Shown piece after piece: positions 8,675 to 19,139 of a DNA stretch of 64,000 nt (its first letter is position 1; each line of letters starts with the position of its first letter). The position numbers and the translations under genes were made by a program. The stretch comes from Methylobacterium sp. W2 (GTDB lineage: Bacteria > Pseudomonadota > Alphaproteobacteria > Rhizobiales > Beijerinckiaceae): assembly GCF_020662345.1 (NCBI RefSeq), contig NZ_VMOA01000005.1, positions 98,865 to 162,864 of the forward strand. Direction: 5' to 3'. The notes under the pieces are model-generated. The model worked only from the letters and a program-made list of their open reading frames with translations, was not told where the DNA came from and did no database searches.

Positions 8675-9448
8675 ATGGCGGACACTTCCGAAAAACGTCT
8701 GATCACCGAGACCGGCGTCGCCGCGCGGGTCGTGCAGGTCATCGAGGCTTCGATCGAGGGCCTCGGCTATCGCGTGGTCCGGGTGCGGGTGTCGAGCGCC
8801 AATGGCTGCACCGTGCAGATCATGGCCGAGCGGCCGGACGGCACCATGACGGTGGACGATTGCGAGACCGTGAGCCGGGCGATCTCGCCTCTGCTCGATC
8901 TCGACGATCCGGTGGGCAAGGCCTATTATCTGGAGATCTCCTCCCCCGGCATCGACCGGCCACTGGTACGGGCCGTCGATTTCGAGCGTTGGGCCGGCTA
9001 CGAAGCCAAGATCGAGCTGGCGATCCCCCTCGACGGTCGGAAGCGTTTTCGCGGGATCATTCGAGCCCCCAACGCGGATGGCCTCACGGTGCCGATCGAT
9101 TTGCCCGACGTGAAAGAGGGCCTGCCGAGCCGCATCGACCTGCCCCTTCGCGATCTCGGCGACGCCTACCTCGTCCTCACCGACGATCTCGTACGCGAAT
9201 CGCTGCGACGCGGCGGCGGGCCACCGCCGATGCTGGACGATGAGGACGAAGACGAGATCGAGGAGGGCACCGAGGCCGAGATCGAGCCCCCCGCCCCTCT
9301 CAAGAAGAAGGTCGAGCGGCCGCTGAAGCCCAAGGCTTCGGCCAAGCCCAAGCCCGAAAAGATCGAAACCGAGGCGAGCCGGGCCAACAAGGCCAAGCCT
9401 GTCCGCACCAAGGCGGTGCGGGTCAAGGACGACGGCAAGCTTCACTAG
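8675..9448 (+). CDS. rimP: Ribosome maturation factor RimP
   Basis: RimP assists late assembly of the 30S ribosomal subunit. The ATG at 8675 gives 257 residues beginning [20 protein letters not shown]; the frame is open further upstream but runs through the leader terminator. The conserved core includes [32 protein letters not shown]. The C-terminus is extended beyond the usual ~150-170 residues by an acidic stretch ([15 protein letters not shown]) and then a Lys/Ala-rich basic tail, as is common in Hyphomicrobiales. It is the first gene of the operon with nusA, ylxR, infB, rbfA and truB. Confidence 0.95.
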   Translation: MADTSEKRLITETGVAARVVQVIEASIEGLGYRVVRVRVSSANGCTVQIMAERPDGTMTVDDCETVSRAISPLLDLDDPVGKAYYLEISSPGIDRPLVRAVDFERWAGYEAKIELAIPLDGRKRFRGIIRAPNADGLTVPIDLPDVKEGLPSRIDLPLRDLGDAYLVLTDDLVRESLRRGGGPPPMLDDEDEDEIEEGTEAEIEPPAPLKKKVERPLKPKASAKPKPEKIETEASRANKAKPVRTKAVRVKDDGKLH

Positions 9449-9534
9449 AGCATCGGCCCGGAGCCCAGGCGGATGCCCGATGGCACGCCGGGGTTTCCGA
9501 AAAGAACACACGACGAAGAGAGGGACGAAATCCG

Positions 9535-11136
9535 ATGGCTGTCGTCAGCGCCAACAGGCTCGAACTCCTGCAGATCGCCGAAGCGGTCGCCCGTGAGAAG
9601 GTGATCGACCGCTCCATCGTCATCGACGCCATGGAGGAGGCCATCGCCAAGGCTGCCCGCTCGCGCTACGGCGCCGAGACGGACGTCCATGCCGAGATCG
9701 ACCCGAAGACCGGAGCGCTCCGCCTGTCGCGCCACCTCGTGGTGGTGGACGAGGTCGAGAACGACGCCCGCGAAGTCACCCTCGACCAGGCCCGCCGCTA
9801 CAATCCCGGCGCTCTCGTCGGGGACGTGATCTCCGACACCCTGCCGCCCTTCGATTTCGGCCGCGTCGCCGCCCAGTCGGCCAAGCAGGTCATCGTCCAG
9901 AAGGTGCGCGACGCCGAGCGCGACCGGCAGTTCGACGAATACAAGGACCGCATCGGCGAGATCGTCAACGGTCTGGTCAAGCGGGTCGAATACGGCAACG
10001 TCATCGTCGATCTCGGCCGTGGCGAGGGCATCGTGCGCCGCGACGAGATGATCCCGCGCGAGACCTTCCGCCCTGGCGACCGCATCCGCTCCTACCTGTT
10101 CGACGTGCGCCGTGAAGTGCGCGGCCCGCAGATCTTCCTGTCGCGCTCGCATCCGCAATTCATGGCCAAGCTGTTCGGCCAGGAAGTGCCGGAGATCTAT
10201 GACGGCATCGTCGAGGTGAAGGCGGTGGCCCGTGATCCGGGCTCGCGCGCCAAGATCGCCGTGATCTCGCGGGACGGCTCCATTGATCCCGTCGGCGCCT
10301 GCGTCGGCATGCGCGGCTCCCGCGTCCAGGCGGTGGTGGGCGAGTTGCAGGGCGAGAAGGTCGACATCATCCCCTGGTCCGAGGATCAGGCGACCTTCAT
10401 CGTCAACGCGCTTCAGCCCGCCGAAGTGGTCAAGGTGGTCCTCGACGAGGAGGCCGACCGCATTGAGGTGGTGGTTCCCGACGATCAGCTTTCGCTGGCC
10501 ATCGGCCGTCGCGGCCAGAACGTGCGCCTGGCCTCGCAGCTCACGGGCTGGGACATCGATATCCTCACGGAGGCCGAGGAATCCGAGCGGCGCCAGAAGG
10601 AATTCGCCGAGCGCACCGCCGTGTTCATGGCGGCCCTCGACGTCGACGAGACGGTGGGTCAGCTCCTCGCTGCGGAAGGTTTCCGGAACGTCGAGGAAAT
10701 CGCCTATGTCGAGCCGGGCGAGCTCGCCAACATCCAGGGCCTCGACGAGGAGAGCGGCACCGAGATCCAGGCCCGCGCCCAGGATCACCTCGCCCGCGTC
10801 GAGTCGGAGTTCGATGCCAAGCGACAGGAACTCGGCGTCGCCGACGACCTGCGTGAGATCGACGGCGTGACCACACCGATGCTGGTGGCGCTCGGCGAGA
10901 ACGACGTGAAGTCGGTCGAAGATCTCGCGGGCTGCGCCACGGACGATCTCGTGGGCTATACCGAGGGACGCGGCCCCGAGGCCACCAAGCATGCGGGCTA
11001 TCTCGACGGGTTCGAGATCTCCCGCGCCGAGGCCGAGGCCATGATCATGGCGGCCCGCGTCAAGGCCGGCTGGATCGAGGCGCCGGTGGAGGCGGATGAG
11101 GCCGAGACCACCGACGGAGAGCCCGAGGCGGTCTGA
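9535..11136 (+). CDS. nusA: Transcription termination/antitermination factor NusA
   Basis: NusA binds RNA polymerase and nascent RNA to control pausing, termination and antitermination. The 533 residues contain, in order, the N-terminal polymerase-binding domain, an S1 domain (about 135-200, [25 protein letters not shown]), two KH domains ([19 protein letters not shown] and [20 protein letters not shown]) and C-terminal helix-hairpin-helix repeats (about 360-515). The ATG at 9535 comes 86 bp after rimP. The rimP-nusA-infB order is the standard bacterial arrangement. Confidence 0.97.
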   Translation: MAVVSANRLELLQIAEAVAREKVIDRSIVIDAMEEAIAKAARSRYGAETDVHAEIDPKTGALRLSRHLVVVDEVENDAREVTLDQARRYNPGALVGDVISDTLPPFDFGRVAAQSAKQVIVQKVRDAERDRQFDEYKDRIGEIVNGLVKRVEYGNVIVDLGRGEGIVRRDEMIPRETFRPGDRIRSYLFDVRREVRGPQIFLSRSHPQFMAKLFGQEVPEIYDGIVEVKAVARDPGSRAKIAVISRDGSIDPVGACVGMRGSRVQAVVGELQGEKVDIIPWSEDQATFIVNALQPAEVVKVVLDEEADRIEVVVPDDQLSLAIGRRGQNVRLASQLTGWDIDILTEAEESERRQKEFAERTAVFMAALDVDETVGQLLAAEGFRNVEEIAYVEPGELANIQGLDEESGTEIQARAQDHLARVESEFDAKRQELGVADDLREIDGVTTPMLVALGENDVKSVEDLAGCATDDLVGYTEGRGPEATKHAGYLDGFEISRAEAEAMIMAARVKAGWIEAPVEADEAETTDGEPEAV

Positions 11137-11351
11137 GGACGGAGTTCCCGGCGGCCGAGGCGTCCCCCCTTATGACTGAAACGCCCACCTCGACGAATGT
11201 CGCAGGAGCGATCCAGGGATTGCAGGGCCGACCGGAGAGCGCCTTCGCTCCGCTTTGGCACCTTCACCTCGAGGTTGCCGGTGGGTTGCAAGGTGATGGG
11301 GCCGCGAATTCTCGCGGTCCGTGCGACGATCAACAGGGATCCGACCGCCGC

Positions 11352-12170
11352 ATGACAGGCGAATACGCAGATGTCCCGGACGATGCCGCCGAACCGGAGC
11401 CGAGCACGCTGCTCGATCCCGGTCTCGGGCGCGGCCGGCGCAATGCAATGCGCACATGCCTCGTCAGCCGGGTCTCTCAGAATCCGGATGGGATGATTCG
11501 GTTCGTCCTGTCGCCGGACGGCGAGGTGGTTACCGACCTGAAAGCGAAATTGCCGGGGCGCGGCGCCTGGCTCACTGCCGATCGCGTTACCGTCGAAGCA
11601 GCCTTAAAGAAGCGGCTGTTCCAGCGCGCCTTCAAGACCAAGGATGCCGCGGCCCCGGCTGATCTGGGTGACCGGATCGCCGCGGTCCTGCGCGAGGACC
11701 TGCGCCAATCCCTGTCGCTTGCCAATAAAGCAGGTTGCCTCGTGGCCGGCTTCGCCAAGGTCGAATCCGCAATCGGTGATAAGGCCGGTGTCGCCGCCGT
11801 GATCCAGGCCTCCGATGGCAGTGCGGATGGCAGACGGAAGATCGCTGCGGCATTGCACCGGAGGCATGGCGATGCCATATCCCGTGTCCCGGTCATCGAT
11901 GATTTGTCCAATGAAGAATTGGACATGGCCTTGGGTCGGGATCATGTGATACATGCGGCGCTTGTCGCAGGAGTCGGGAGCACCGGCTGCCTTGCGCGTT
12001 GGCGTCGGCTACGCTCTTTCGAGGGCAAGCCCACGACGGCCGAGGAGGCCGGTTACGCCCGAACAGGGCAAACCGCTTCGACTCTGCAGGACGACGACGA
12101 GACGGATTTACCCGGCGCACAGCAGTTTGCCGGTTCACGGGACGATGGAAACCCTCAGGGTTTGGACTGA
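11352..12170 (+). CDS. RNA-binding protein: YlxR (DUF448) domain fused to an L7Ae-like domain
   Basis: 272 residues from ATG 11352. An alternative ATG at 11172 would add 60 residues of poor composition. The YlxR domain covers about 20-110, with the RTCLVSR motif and the conserved GRGAWLT. It is followed by a ~90-residue L7Ae/YlxQ-like domain (LANKAGCLVAGFAKVESAI) and a polar tail. In Firmicutes these domains are separate genes (ylxR, ylxQ) between nusA and infB; in alphaproteobacteria the fused form is usual. The TGA stop is immediately followed by the infB ATG, so the two are probably co-translated. The exact RNA target is unknown. Confidence 0.88.
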   Translation: MTGEYADVPDDAAEPEPSTLLDPGLGRGRRNAMRTCLVSRVSQNPDGMIRFVLSPDGEVVTDLKAKLPGRGAWLTADRVTVEAALKKRLFQRAFKTKDAAAPADLGDRIAAVLREDLRQSLSLANKAGCLVAGFAKVESAIGDKAGVAAVIQASDGSADGRRKIAAALHRRHGDAISRVPVIDDLSNEELDMALGRDHVIHAALVAGVGSTGCLARWRRLRSFEGKPTTAEEAGYARTGQTASTLQDDDETDLPGAQQFAGSRDDGNPQGLD

Positions 12171-15101
12171 ATGAGCGATACGAATAATCCGGGCGACAAG
12201 ACGCAGGCACGACCCCCCTCGAAGCCGCTGTCCTTGAAGCGCCCGATCGAGCAGGGAACTGTGCGTCAGAGCTTCTCCCATGGCCGCTCCAAGCAGGTCG
12301 TGGTCGAGACCGTGAAGCGGCGCGTCATCGGGGCGGCACCGGCCGCTCCTGTGCGCGAAACGCAACCGGTCGCTCCGGCGTCCCGCGTGGCGCCTCCCGC
12401 ACCTGCGGCTCCGCGCCCCGCTCAGCGGGCGGCGGGTGGCGTCGTGCTGCGGACGTTGAGCGAGCAGGAGCGCGATGCACGCGCCGCCGCTCTCGCCGAC
12501 GCCCAGCGCCGCGAGCAGGAAGCACGCCGCAAGGTCGAGGAAGAGGCCGCTGCCCAGCGTGCTCGCGAGGCTGAGGAAGTCCGCCAGCGCGAGGCCGAAG
12601 AGCGTCGTCGCCAGGAAGAGGAGCGCCTTCGCGCCGAGGAGCAGGCTCGCCTGCGTGCCGAGGAAGAAGCCGCTCGCGAGGCGGCTCGTGCCGCCGAGGC
12701 CGCCGCGAAGGAGGCCGCTGCGGCAGCCCCCGCCGCTGCCGCGCCAGTTCCCGCAACGCCGCCGAAGCCTGTCTCCAAGACGGTGCCGATGGCGCCCGTT
12801 TCGGCTCCCATATCGTCAGCCCCGAAGCCCGCCGCGGCAGCTCCCGCTGCAGCTCCAGCTCCGCAGGCTGCTGCTCCGGCGCGTCCGACGGCCCCCGCCG
12901 TGCGTCAACCCCTGACGGCACGCCCGACACCGGCCGAGCCGCGCAAGACCATCACCGCAGACGTGCGCAAGCCGCGCGATCTGAACTTCATGGCCAAGCC
13001 GGCTCCCGCGCCCGAGCCCGAGGCCGCTCCGACCGCGTCCACGGCCGCACGTCCGGCCGGTGCGGCGGCGCCCGCTGCCCGCGTGCCGGGCCGGCCCCAG
13101 GCTGCCGAGGAGGAGAACGAGCAGAAGCGCGTGATCCGCCGCCCCGGCATGCCGCTCAAGATCATCACGCCGCCCAAGACCCCGAAGCAGCCGGGCGGCG
13201 ACCGCAACCGTGGGCGTCTCACCATCGCCACCGCCACGTCGGGTGAGGACGAACGCACGCGTTCCGTCGCCTCGTTCCGCCGCCGCCAGCAGCGCATGAG
13301 CGGCAACCGGCAGGTGGAGCAGAAGGAGAAGCTCTCCCGCGAGGTGACGATCCCTGAGACGATCACCATCCAGGAACTCGCCAACCGCATGTCGGAGCGG
13401 GCCGTGGACGTGATTCGCTTGCTCATGAAGCAGGGCGAGATCCACAAGATCACCGATGTGATCGATTCGGATTCCGCGCAGCTGATCGCCGAGGAACTCG
13501 GCCACACGGTGCGCCGCGTCGCCGAGTCCGACGTCGAGGAAGGCCTGTTCAACGACGAGCCCGATCTGGAGGAGGATCTTGATCCGCGTCCGCCCGTCGT
13601 GACCATCATGGGCCACGTCGACCACGGCAAGACCTCGCTTCTCGACGCCATCCGCAAGACGGCGGTTGTGTCCGGCGAGGCCGGCGGCATCACGCAGCAT
13701 ATCGGCGCCTATCAGGTGGCCTCGCCATCGGGCGACATGGTCACCTTCATCGACACCCCCGGCCACGCGGCCTTCACCTCCATGCGTGCCCGTGGGGCCA
13801 AGGTGACGGACATCGTCGTGCTGGTGGTGGCGGCCGACGATGGCGTCATGCCCCAGACGGTGGAGGCGATCAGCCATGCTAAGGCGGCTGGCGTGCCGCT
13901 GATCGTGGCGATCAACAAGATCGACAAGCCCGAGGCGAACCCGCAGCGGGTCCGCACCGAACTGCTGCAGCACGACATCCAGGTCGAATCTATGGGTGGT
14001 GAGACCCTGGAATTCGAAGTCTCCGCAAAGACCGGCGACGGTCTGCCGGATCTCCTCGAAGGCCTGCAGCTCCAGGCCGAAATCCTCAACCTGCGCGCCA
14101 ACGAGGCTCGCGACGGTGAGGGTACGGTCATCGAGGCCAAGCTCGATCGCGGTCGTGGCCCCGTCGCGACAGTGCTCGTGCAGCGCGGAACGCTCTTCAC
14201 CGGCGACATCGTCGTCGCCGGCGCCGAGTGGGGTCGCGTCCGCGCCCTCATCGACGACAAGGGCGAGAGCATTCCCTATGCTGGCCCGTCGGTGCCGGTA
14301 GAGGTGCTCGGCTTCAATGGAACTCCGGACGCGGGCGACCGCGTGGCCGTGGTGCCGAACGAAGCCCGTGCCCGTGAAGTCACCGAGTATCGCGCCCGTC
14401 AGAAGCGTGAGCGCATCGCTGCACGGACCGGCGGCGCGAACCGCTCGCTCGTCGACATGATGCGCGACCTCAAGGAAGGCTTGGGCCGCAAGGAACTCGC
14501 CCTCGTCGTCAAGGGCGACGTGCAGGGCTCGGTGGAAGCCATCATCGGCGCGCTGGAGAAGCTCGGCAACGACGAGGTGTCGGCGCGGATCCTGCTCGCG
14601 GGTGTCGGTGGCATCACCGAGTCGGACGTGACCCTGGCGGAGGCCTCCAAGGCCGTCGTCATCGGCTTCAACGTGCGGGCCCACAAGGAAGCGCGTGAAT
14701 CAGCCGAGAACAAGGGCGTCGAGATCCGCTACTACAACATCATCTACGACCTCGTGGATGACATCAAAGCGACCCTGTCGGGCATGCTCCCGCCGACCCT
14801 GCGCGAGGAGCGCCTCGGCGAGGCGCAGATCCTGCAGATCTTCGATGTGTCGAAGGTGGGTAAGATCGCCGGTTGCCGCGTCACAGACGGTGTCGTTCAG
14901 CGCGGAGCTCATGTCCGCCTGATCCGCGACAGCGTCGTAATCCACGAGGGCAAGCTGTCCCAGCTGAAGCGCCTCAAGGACGACGCCAAGGAAGTCGGTT
15001 CGGGTTACGAGTGCGGTATGTCCTTCGAGAACTTCCAGGACATGCGCGCCGGCGACACGATCGAATGCTACCGGGTCGAGGAGATCCGCCGCACGCTCTA
15101 G
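12171..15101 (+). CDS. infB: Translation initiation factor IF-2
   Basis: IF-2 is the GTPase that delivers fMet-tRNA to the 30S subunit and promotes subunit joining. The 976 residues start directly after the previous stop. Residues ~80-310 are a long low-complexity region, first a charged Arg/Glu helix and then Ala/Pro-rich. The conserved IF2-N domain is at ~390-445. The G domain starts with [12 protein letters not shown] at ~481, followed by DTPGHAAF and NKIDKP. Domains II-IV end with [18 protein letters not shown]. All GTPase motifs are intact. Confidence 0.98.
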   Translation: MSDTNNPGDKTQARPPSKPLSLKRPIEQGTVRQSFSHGRSKQVVVETVKRRVIGAAPAAPVRETQPVAPASRVAPPAPAAPRPAQRAAGGVVLRTLSEQERDARAAALADAQRREQEARRKVEEEAAAQRAREAEEVRQREAEERRRQEEERLRAEEQARLRAEEEAAREAARAAEAAAKEAAAAAPAAAAPVPATPPKPVSKTVPMAPVSAPISSAPKPAAAAPAAAPAPQAAAPARPTAPAVRQPLTARPTPAEPRKTITADVRKPRDLNFMAKPAPAPEPEAAPTASTAARPAGAAAPAARVPGRPQAAEEENEQKRVIRRPGMPLKIITPPKTPKQPGGDRNRGRLTIATATSGEDERTRSVASFRRRQQRMSGNRQVEQKEKLSREVTIPETITIQELANRMSERAVDVIRLLMKQGEIHKITDVIDSDSAQLIAEELGHTVRRVAESDVEEGLFNDEPDLEEDLDPRPPVVTIMGHVDHGKTSLLDAIRKTAVVSGEAGGITQHIGAYQVASPSGDMVTFIDTPGHAAFTSMRARGAKVTDIVVLVVAADDGVMPQTVEAISHAKAAGVPLIVAINKIDKPEANPQRVRTELLQHDIQVESMGGETLEFEVSAKTGDGLPDLLEGLQLQAEILNLRANEARDGEGTVIEAKLDRGRGPVATVLVQRGTLFTGDIVVAGAEWGRVRALIDDKGESIPYAGPSVPVEVLGFNGTPDAGDRVAVVPNEARAREVTEYRARQKRERIAARTGGANRSLVDMMRDLKEGLGRKELALVVKGDVQGSVEAIIGALEKLGNDEVSARILLAGVGGITESDVTLAEASKAVVIGFNVRAHKEARESAENKGVEIRYYNIIYDLVDDIKATLSGMLPPTLREERLGEAQILQIFDVSKVGKIAGCRVTDGVVQRGAHVRLIRDSVVIHEGKLSQLKRLKDDAKEVGSGYECGMSFENFQDMRAGDTIECYRVEEIRRTL

Positions 15102-15125
15102 CAGCGACGCGGCCAGACGAACCCG

Positions 15126-15162
15126 GCGGCTGCAGCGCGCGCTGCAGCCGCCGTTTTGTTTT
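15126..15162 (+). terminator. Strong terminator-like hairpin between infB and rbfA
   Basis: A perfect 28-nt palindrome (15126-15153; half GGCGGCTGCAGCGC) is followed by GTTTTGTTTT. It lies 24 bp after the infB stop, although rbfA and truB continue on the same strand. It is probably a partial terminator that lowers expression of the distal genes. Confidence 0.75.
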
Positions 15163-15245
15163 GAAGCGGGTCGGCACGTCGATGCGCCCCCGCAAGGTGG
15201 GTCGCGCCCCCCTCCAGCCGATCCCGGATCCGAGACCAAGCGATC

Positions 15246-15677
15246 ATGGCTCAGAAACCCAATCCCAGCGGCCCATCGCAGCGCCAGCAGCGTGTGGCCG
15301 AGCTCGTCCGGCACGCCATCGCCGAGGTGCTCCAACGCGGCGACATCCAGGATCCCGTCCTCGGCTCGCACGTCATCACCGTGCCGGAAGTGCGGATGTC
15401 CCCCGATCTCAAGATCGCTACGGCCTACATCATGCCGCTGGGCGGGCTCGACGAGAAACCGGTCATCGCGGCCCTGGAGCGCAACAAGAAAGCGCTGCGC
15501 CAGGAAGTCGCCCGGCGCGTGAACCTGAAATTCGCGCCCGACCTGCGCTTCCTCCGAGACGAGACGTTCGACGAGGCGGATCGGATCGACGCCCTTCTCA
15601 GGACCGAAAAGGTTCGGCGCGATCTCGAATCGCAGTCCGGGAATTCGGACGATCGGGACGGCGACGCTCAGAATTGA
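15246..15677 (+). CDS. rbfA: Ribosome-binding factor A
   Basis: RbfA is a cold-shock-related factor that binds the 30S subunit and helps mature the 16S rRNA 5' end. The 143 residues hold the KH-like fold, with [25 protein letters not shown] at the start and [21 protein letters not shown] near the end, both typical. The tail after residue ~125 is short and polar. It sits between infB, across a terminator-like hairpin, and truB, as in most proteobacteria. Confidence 0.95.
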   Translation: MAQKPNPSGPSQRQQRVAELVRHAIAEVLQRGDIQDPVLGSHVITVPEVRMSPDLKIATAYIMPLGGLDEKPVIAALERNKKALRQEVARRVNLKFAPDLRFLRDETFDEADRIDALLRTEKVRRDLESQSGNSDDRDGDAQN

Positions 15678-15812
15678 CCATCGCGGCGACGCCGATCGCC
15701 CCCCAGCGATCCGAGCACTGCGTTACACCCCATCACGAACTGACCCTGGCGTAGATAAGGATTTCCCGGCTGCAGAGGCCGTTGTTTCCATCTCGCCGTC
15801 GCCGAGGACATC

Positions 15813-16838
15813 ATGATCAACGATCCGACGATCGAGCATTCCGACGTCGCCTCCCCGCCGCCCCACCGTTCCGGCGAGGAAGGCCCCTCCCAGGGCCGCC
15901 GCCAACAGCGGGGTCAGGGCTCCGATCGGCCCAAGCGCCGCGACGTCAACGGTTGGGTCATCCTCGACAAGGGCGTCGGCATGACCTCGACCCATGCGGT
16001 CGCCGTAGTGAAGCGTGCCTTCAACGCCAAGAAAGCCGGCCATGCCGGCACGCTCGATCCGCTGGCATCCGGCATTCTGCCGATTGCCCTCGGGGAAGCG
16101 ACGAAGACCGTCCCCTTCGTCATGGATGGCCGCAAGGCCTACATCTTCACCGTGACCTGGGGCATCGAGACGGATACCGACGATGCGGAAGGTCGTCCGG
16201 TCGCCACGAGCGACTCGCGGCCGGACCGCGCGCTCGTAGAGGCCGCCCTCCCCGCCTTCGTCGGGGCCATCGAGCAGGTGCCGCCGCGCTACTCGGCGAT
16301 CAAGATCGCCGGTGAGCGGGCCTACGATCTCGCCCGGGACGGCGAAGTGGTGGAACTGGTCGCGCGCCCGGTCCAGATCGATCATCTTGCGGTGGTGGAG
16401 CACACGTCCGATCGCACCGTCATTTCGGCCGAATGCGGCAAGGGCACCTATGTACGTGCCATCGCCCGTGATCTCGGCCGCGTGCTCGGATGTTACGGCC
16501 ACGTCTCGGCGCTCCGCCGCACGCGCGTCGGCCCCTTCGCGGAAGCCGAATCCTGCCTCGTGGCCACCCTCGAAGAGGGCGGTCCTGATGGTAACGCCGC
16601 TCATCTCCGGCCTGTGGAGACGGCCCTCGACGCGGTCGTCTCGGTGGCCGTCTCCCGCGACATGGCGCTTCGTCTGATGCGGGGCCAGCCGGTTCTCCTC
16701 CGGGGGCAGGACGCCCCCACGGAGGGTAAGGCTTTTGCCACCTGCGGCGGTATTCTCGTGGCCGTCGGCGACGTCGAACGCGGCGAACTTGTTCCGCATC
16801 GTGTATTCCACCTCGGCGGAACGGCACGTCAGGGTTGA
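15813..16838 (+). CDS. truB: tRNA pseudouridine-55 synthase
   Basis: TruB makes pseudouridine 55 in the T-loop of tRNAs. The 341 residues carry an N-terminal polar extension of ~45 residues before the conserved NGWVILDKGVGMTST. The catalytic aspartate is in GHAGTLDPLASGILP. KGTYVRAIARDLGRVLG and the C-terminal PUA-like part follow. The extension is compositionally simple and may be unstructured. The usual next gene, rpsO, is missing here. Confidence 0.96.
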   Translation: MINDPTIEHSDVASPPPHRSGEEGPSQGRRQQRGQGSDRPKRRDVNGWVILDKGVGMTSTHAVAVVKRAFNAKKAGHAGTLDPLASGILPIALGEATKTVPFVMDGRKAYIFTVTWGIETDTDDAEGRPVATSDSRPDRALVEAALPAFVGAIEQVPPRYSAIKIAGERAYDLARDGEVVELVARPVQIDHLAVVEHTSDRTVISAECGKGTYVRAIARDLGRVLGCYGHVSALRRTRVGPFAEAESCLVATLEEGGPDGNAAHLRPVETALDAVVSVAVSRDMALRLMRGQPVLLRGQDAPTEGKAFATCGGILVAVGDVERGELVPHRVFHLGGTARQG

Positions 16839-16853
16839 AAGCCTCGACGCCTG

Positions 16854-16976
16854 CCAGTACCGGCAATACATTACCTGTACTGGACTGAAGGAGGACCACG
16901 AATGTCTTCCGTTTGATTTACGGGTTGTTGACGTTCATCGACTTTGCCTCCCGCCGACCGCTGAGGGCCGGCGGGA
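16854..16976 (+). promoter_or_regulatory. truB downstream leader: hairpin, perfect ribosome-binding site, 4-codon ORF, terminator-like hairpin
   Basis: A hairpin (CCAGTAC at 16854-16860 pairing with GTACTGG at 16877-16883) precedes a perfect AAGGAGG (16888-16894). The correctly spaced ATG at 16902 opens a frame of only four codons, stopping at 16916. A second hairpin (TCCCGCCG 16949-16956 with CGGCGGGA 16969-16976) follows. This is where rpsO normally begins. It may be the remnant of a displaced rpsO start or a short leader ORF. Confidence 0.45.
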
Positions 16977-17016
16977 TTTAGTGTTCCGTTAGAGGGTTCG
17001 TCCTACGCCTCGGGAC

Positions 17017-18558
17017 ATGACGATCCACATCAGACAGTCGGCGATGTATCCCCTCGGCCGGTTCCGCAAGGAGACCGACGGTGCCGTCGCCATTCTGTTC
17101 GCCCTGCTTTCGATTCCCCTGTTGATGCTGTCAGGGCTCGTGATCGATTACAGCGTGAACTCCATGGCCCAACAGGGCCTCCAGGATGCCGCGGATTCCA
17201 CCGTGATCTCCTTGCTGAAGTTGCCGCTCTCCACCACGAATGCCGATCTCCAGGCGAAAGCGGACAAGCAGATCAGGGCCGCCGTTCCCAAACTGGTGGA
17301 CACCGACACATCGGTCACCGCCACGCGCGTGGACAATACGATCACCGTGACGGTGGTCGGCAAGAGCCCCACCAGCGTGTCCAAGATCGCCGGCTACAAT
17401 GCCTTTCCCGTCTCCGTCACGGCGGCGGGTACACGCGGATCCGGCAATCTCGAGATCGCTCTCGTCCTCGACAATACCGGATCGATGAGCGGTACGAAGA
17501 TCACCAACCTGAAAGCGGCGGCCAACGACCTCGTCACGACGCTGTTCAAGGAGGCCGACACCACCAAGCCCAACGCCCTCAAGATCGGTATCGTACCGTT
17601 CTCGATGACCGTGAATGTCGGGTCCGCGAATGCGACCCAGTCATGGCTCGATAAGGATGCAAAGGCTTCGTATCACTCGGAGATCTTCGTCTCCCCGGCG
17701 AACCGCATGACCCTCTTCAGCCAGATGGGCGTCCCGTGGGGCGGGTGCGTCGAGAGCCGGCCGTGGCCTTACGACGTCCAGGACACGCCACCCTCGATCG
17801 CCACTCCCAATACCCTGTTCGTGCCCTACTTCGCACCCGATGAGTCCGATAAAGACAATAACGCCGTCAACGATTACATGAACGACTATACCACAACGTC
17901 ATCCGTCACCGACTATCGCACGAGACAGGGCCAAATCACAAAATATTCAAGAAACGTCATTTTACAAAAAGGCCGGATCAGCAGCAACATTCCCTATCTC
18001 TACGGTCCCAATTCCGGCTGCGAACTCCAGCCCATCACGCGTCTCACCACGTCGCAATCCACGCTCACGAACGCGATCAACGCGATGACCATCGTCGGCG
18101 ACACGAACATTGCCATGGGGTTGGTCTGGGGATGGCACCTCCTGTCTCCGAACGCCCCCTTCGCGGAGGGTGTGCCCTATGACGACAAGAACACCCGCAA
18201 GTTCGTGGTCCTGATGACGGACGGCCAGAACACCTCCTACGTCGGATCGTCCGCGAACGCATCGATCTATTCCGGCCTCGGCTTCATCTGGCAGAACCGG
18301 ATCGGGACCACATCGACCAACACCACGACCCGCACGAACGCCATGAATGCCCGGCTGTCGACACTCTGCTCGAACATGAAGAATGCCGGCATCACCATCT
18401 TCACGGTTCGCGTCGAAGTCACCGAGGGGACCAGCGACATCCTGCGCAACTGCGCCACCAGCACCGACAAGTTCTATGACGTGCAGAACTCTGCAACGCT
18501 CACCGATGCCTTCAAGGCGATCGGAGCACAAATGAGCGAATTGCGGATCTCGCGATGA
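17017..18558 (+). CDS. TadG-like pilus-assembly protein with von Willebrand A domain
   Basis: 513 residues. The N-terminus is a Tad-type anchor (about 20-60): a basic segment, then the hydrophobic helix AILFALLSIPLLMLSGLVIDYS followed by the typical QQGLQDAADSTVIS. A vWA domain follows, with a MIDAS metal motif DNTGSMS at about 152 and a later MTDGQN stretch. Four cysteines in the extracellular part could form disulfides. It overlaps the next gene by 4 bp (ATGA), so the three TadG/TadE-like genes form one unit. These proteins are minor components of Tad/Flp pili or related surface structures; no Tad ATPase or secretin gene lies in the window. Confidence 0.82.
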   Translation: MTIHIRQSAMYPLGRFRKETDGAVAILFALLSIPLLMLSGLVIDYSVNSMAQQGLQDAADSTVISLLKLPLSTTNADLQAKADKQIRAAVPKLVDTDTSVTATRVDNTITVTVVGKSPTSVSKIAGYNAFPVSVTAAGTRGSGNLEIALVLDNTGSMSGTKITNLKAAANDLVTTLFKEADTTKPNALKIGIVPFSMTVNVGSANATQSWLDKDAKASYHSEIFVSPANRMTLFSQMGVPWGGCVESRPWPYDVQDTPPSIATPNTLFVPYFAPDESDKDNNAVNDYMNDYTTTSSVTDYRTRQGQITKYSRNVILQKGRISSNIPYLYGPNSGCELQPITRLTTSQSTLTNAINAMTIVGDTNIAMGLVWGWHLLSPNAPFAEGVPYDDKNTRKFVVLMTDGQNTSYVGSSANASIYSGLGFIWQNRIGTTSTNTTTRTNAMNARLSTLCSNMKNAGITIFTVRVEVTEGTSDILRNCATSTDKFYDVQNSATLTDAFKAIGAQMSELRISR

Positions 18559-19139
18559 AGGTCCGAGGATACCCTCGCCTGCTCAAGCGCACGCTGCGGG
18601 ATCTCTCGGGCAACCGGAGCGGTGCGACGGCCGTCGAGTTCGGGCTCGTAAGCCTCCCCTTCTTCGTGCTGCTCGGCGCGATGCTGGAGGGCTTCATGTT
18701 CATGGTCGCCCAGGTGTCCTTCGACAACGCCCTCGACCGGGCCGCGCGGGCCGTCTTCACCGGCACCTTTCAACAGGGCTCCACCGGCAGCGATCCGGCG
18801 ACACGCCTAATCCAGGAGATGTGCAAGGACGCCACGCTGTTCAGTTGCAACGCGGATAAGATCAAGCTTGAGGTCAGCACCTCGGAATCCGGCGACACGC
18901 CCGTCACGTGCTCTCCCTACGACAGCACAAGCCAGTCGGTCTCCACCAGTTTCGGCACAAAGTTCCAGTGTCCCAACGGCGATGACATCGTGACGATCTG
19001 CGCCATGGCGGCGATACCGCGTTACTTTCCAACATCGAAACTCACCTTGCCACCCCTTCCGAACAACGAGCAGATGATCCGGTCGATGGTCGTCTTTCGT
19101 GCGGAGCCATACGCGCAGGGAAAATGTCAGGCGAATTGA
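18555..19139 (+). CDS. TadE-like pseudopilin family protein (first copy)
   Basis: 194 residues, starting inside the stop of the vWA gene. The TadE signature is clear near the N-terminus: SGATAVEFGLVSLPFFVLLGAMLEGFMF, where the Glu after TAV is the conserved +5-type glutamate of pseudopilins. The rest is an exported domain with several cysteines (MCKDATLFSC, VTC, FQC, TIC, GKC) that likely form disulfides. It probably acts with the neighbouring TadG-like and second TadE-like proteins at the envelope. The stop overlaps the next start (TGATG). Confidence 0.82.
   Translation: MKVRGYPRLLKRTLRDLSGNRSGATAVEFGLVSLPFFVLLGAMLEGFMFMVAQVSFDNALDRAARAVFTGTFQQGSTGSDPATRLIQEMCKDATLFSCNADKIKLEVSTSESGDTPVTCSPYDSTSQSVSTSFGTKFQCPNGDDIVTICAMAAIPRYFPTSKLTLPPLPNNEQMIRSMVVFRAEPYAQGKCQAN

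Noticed and set aside
11172..11351. Longer start (ATG 11172) for the YlxR-type protein
   Set aside because: The added 60 residues are low-quality and lie before the usual start of the conserved domain; no ribosome-binding site precedes 11172.
12816..14684. 622-codon minus-strand frame opposite infB
   Set aside because: It mirrors the codons of a certain IF-2 gene, has no ribosome-binding site and no recognisable protein features.
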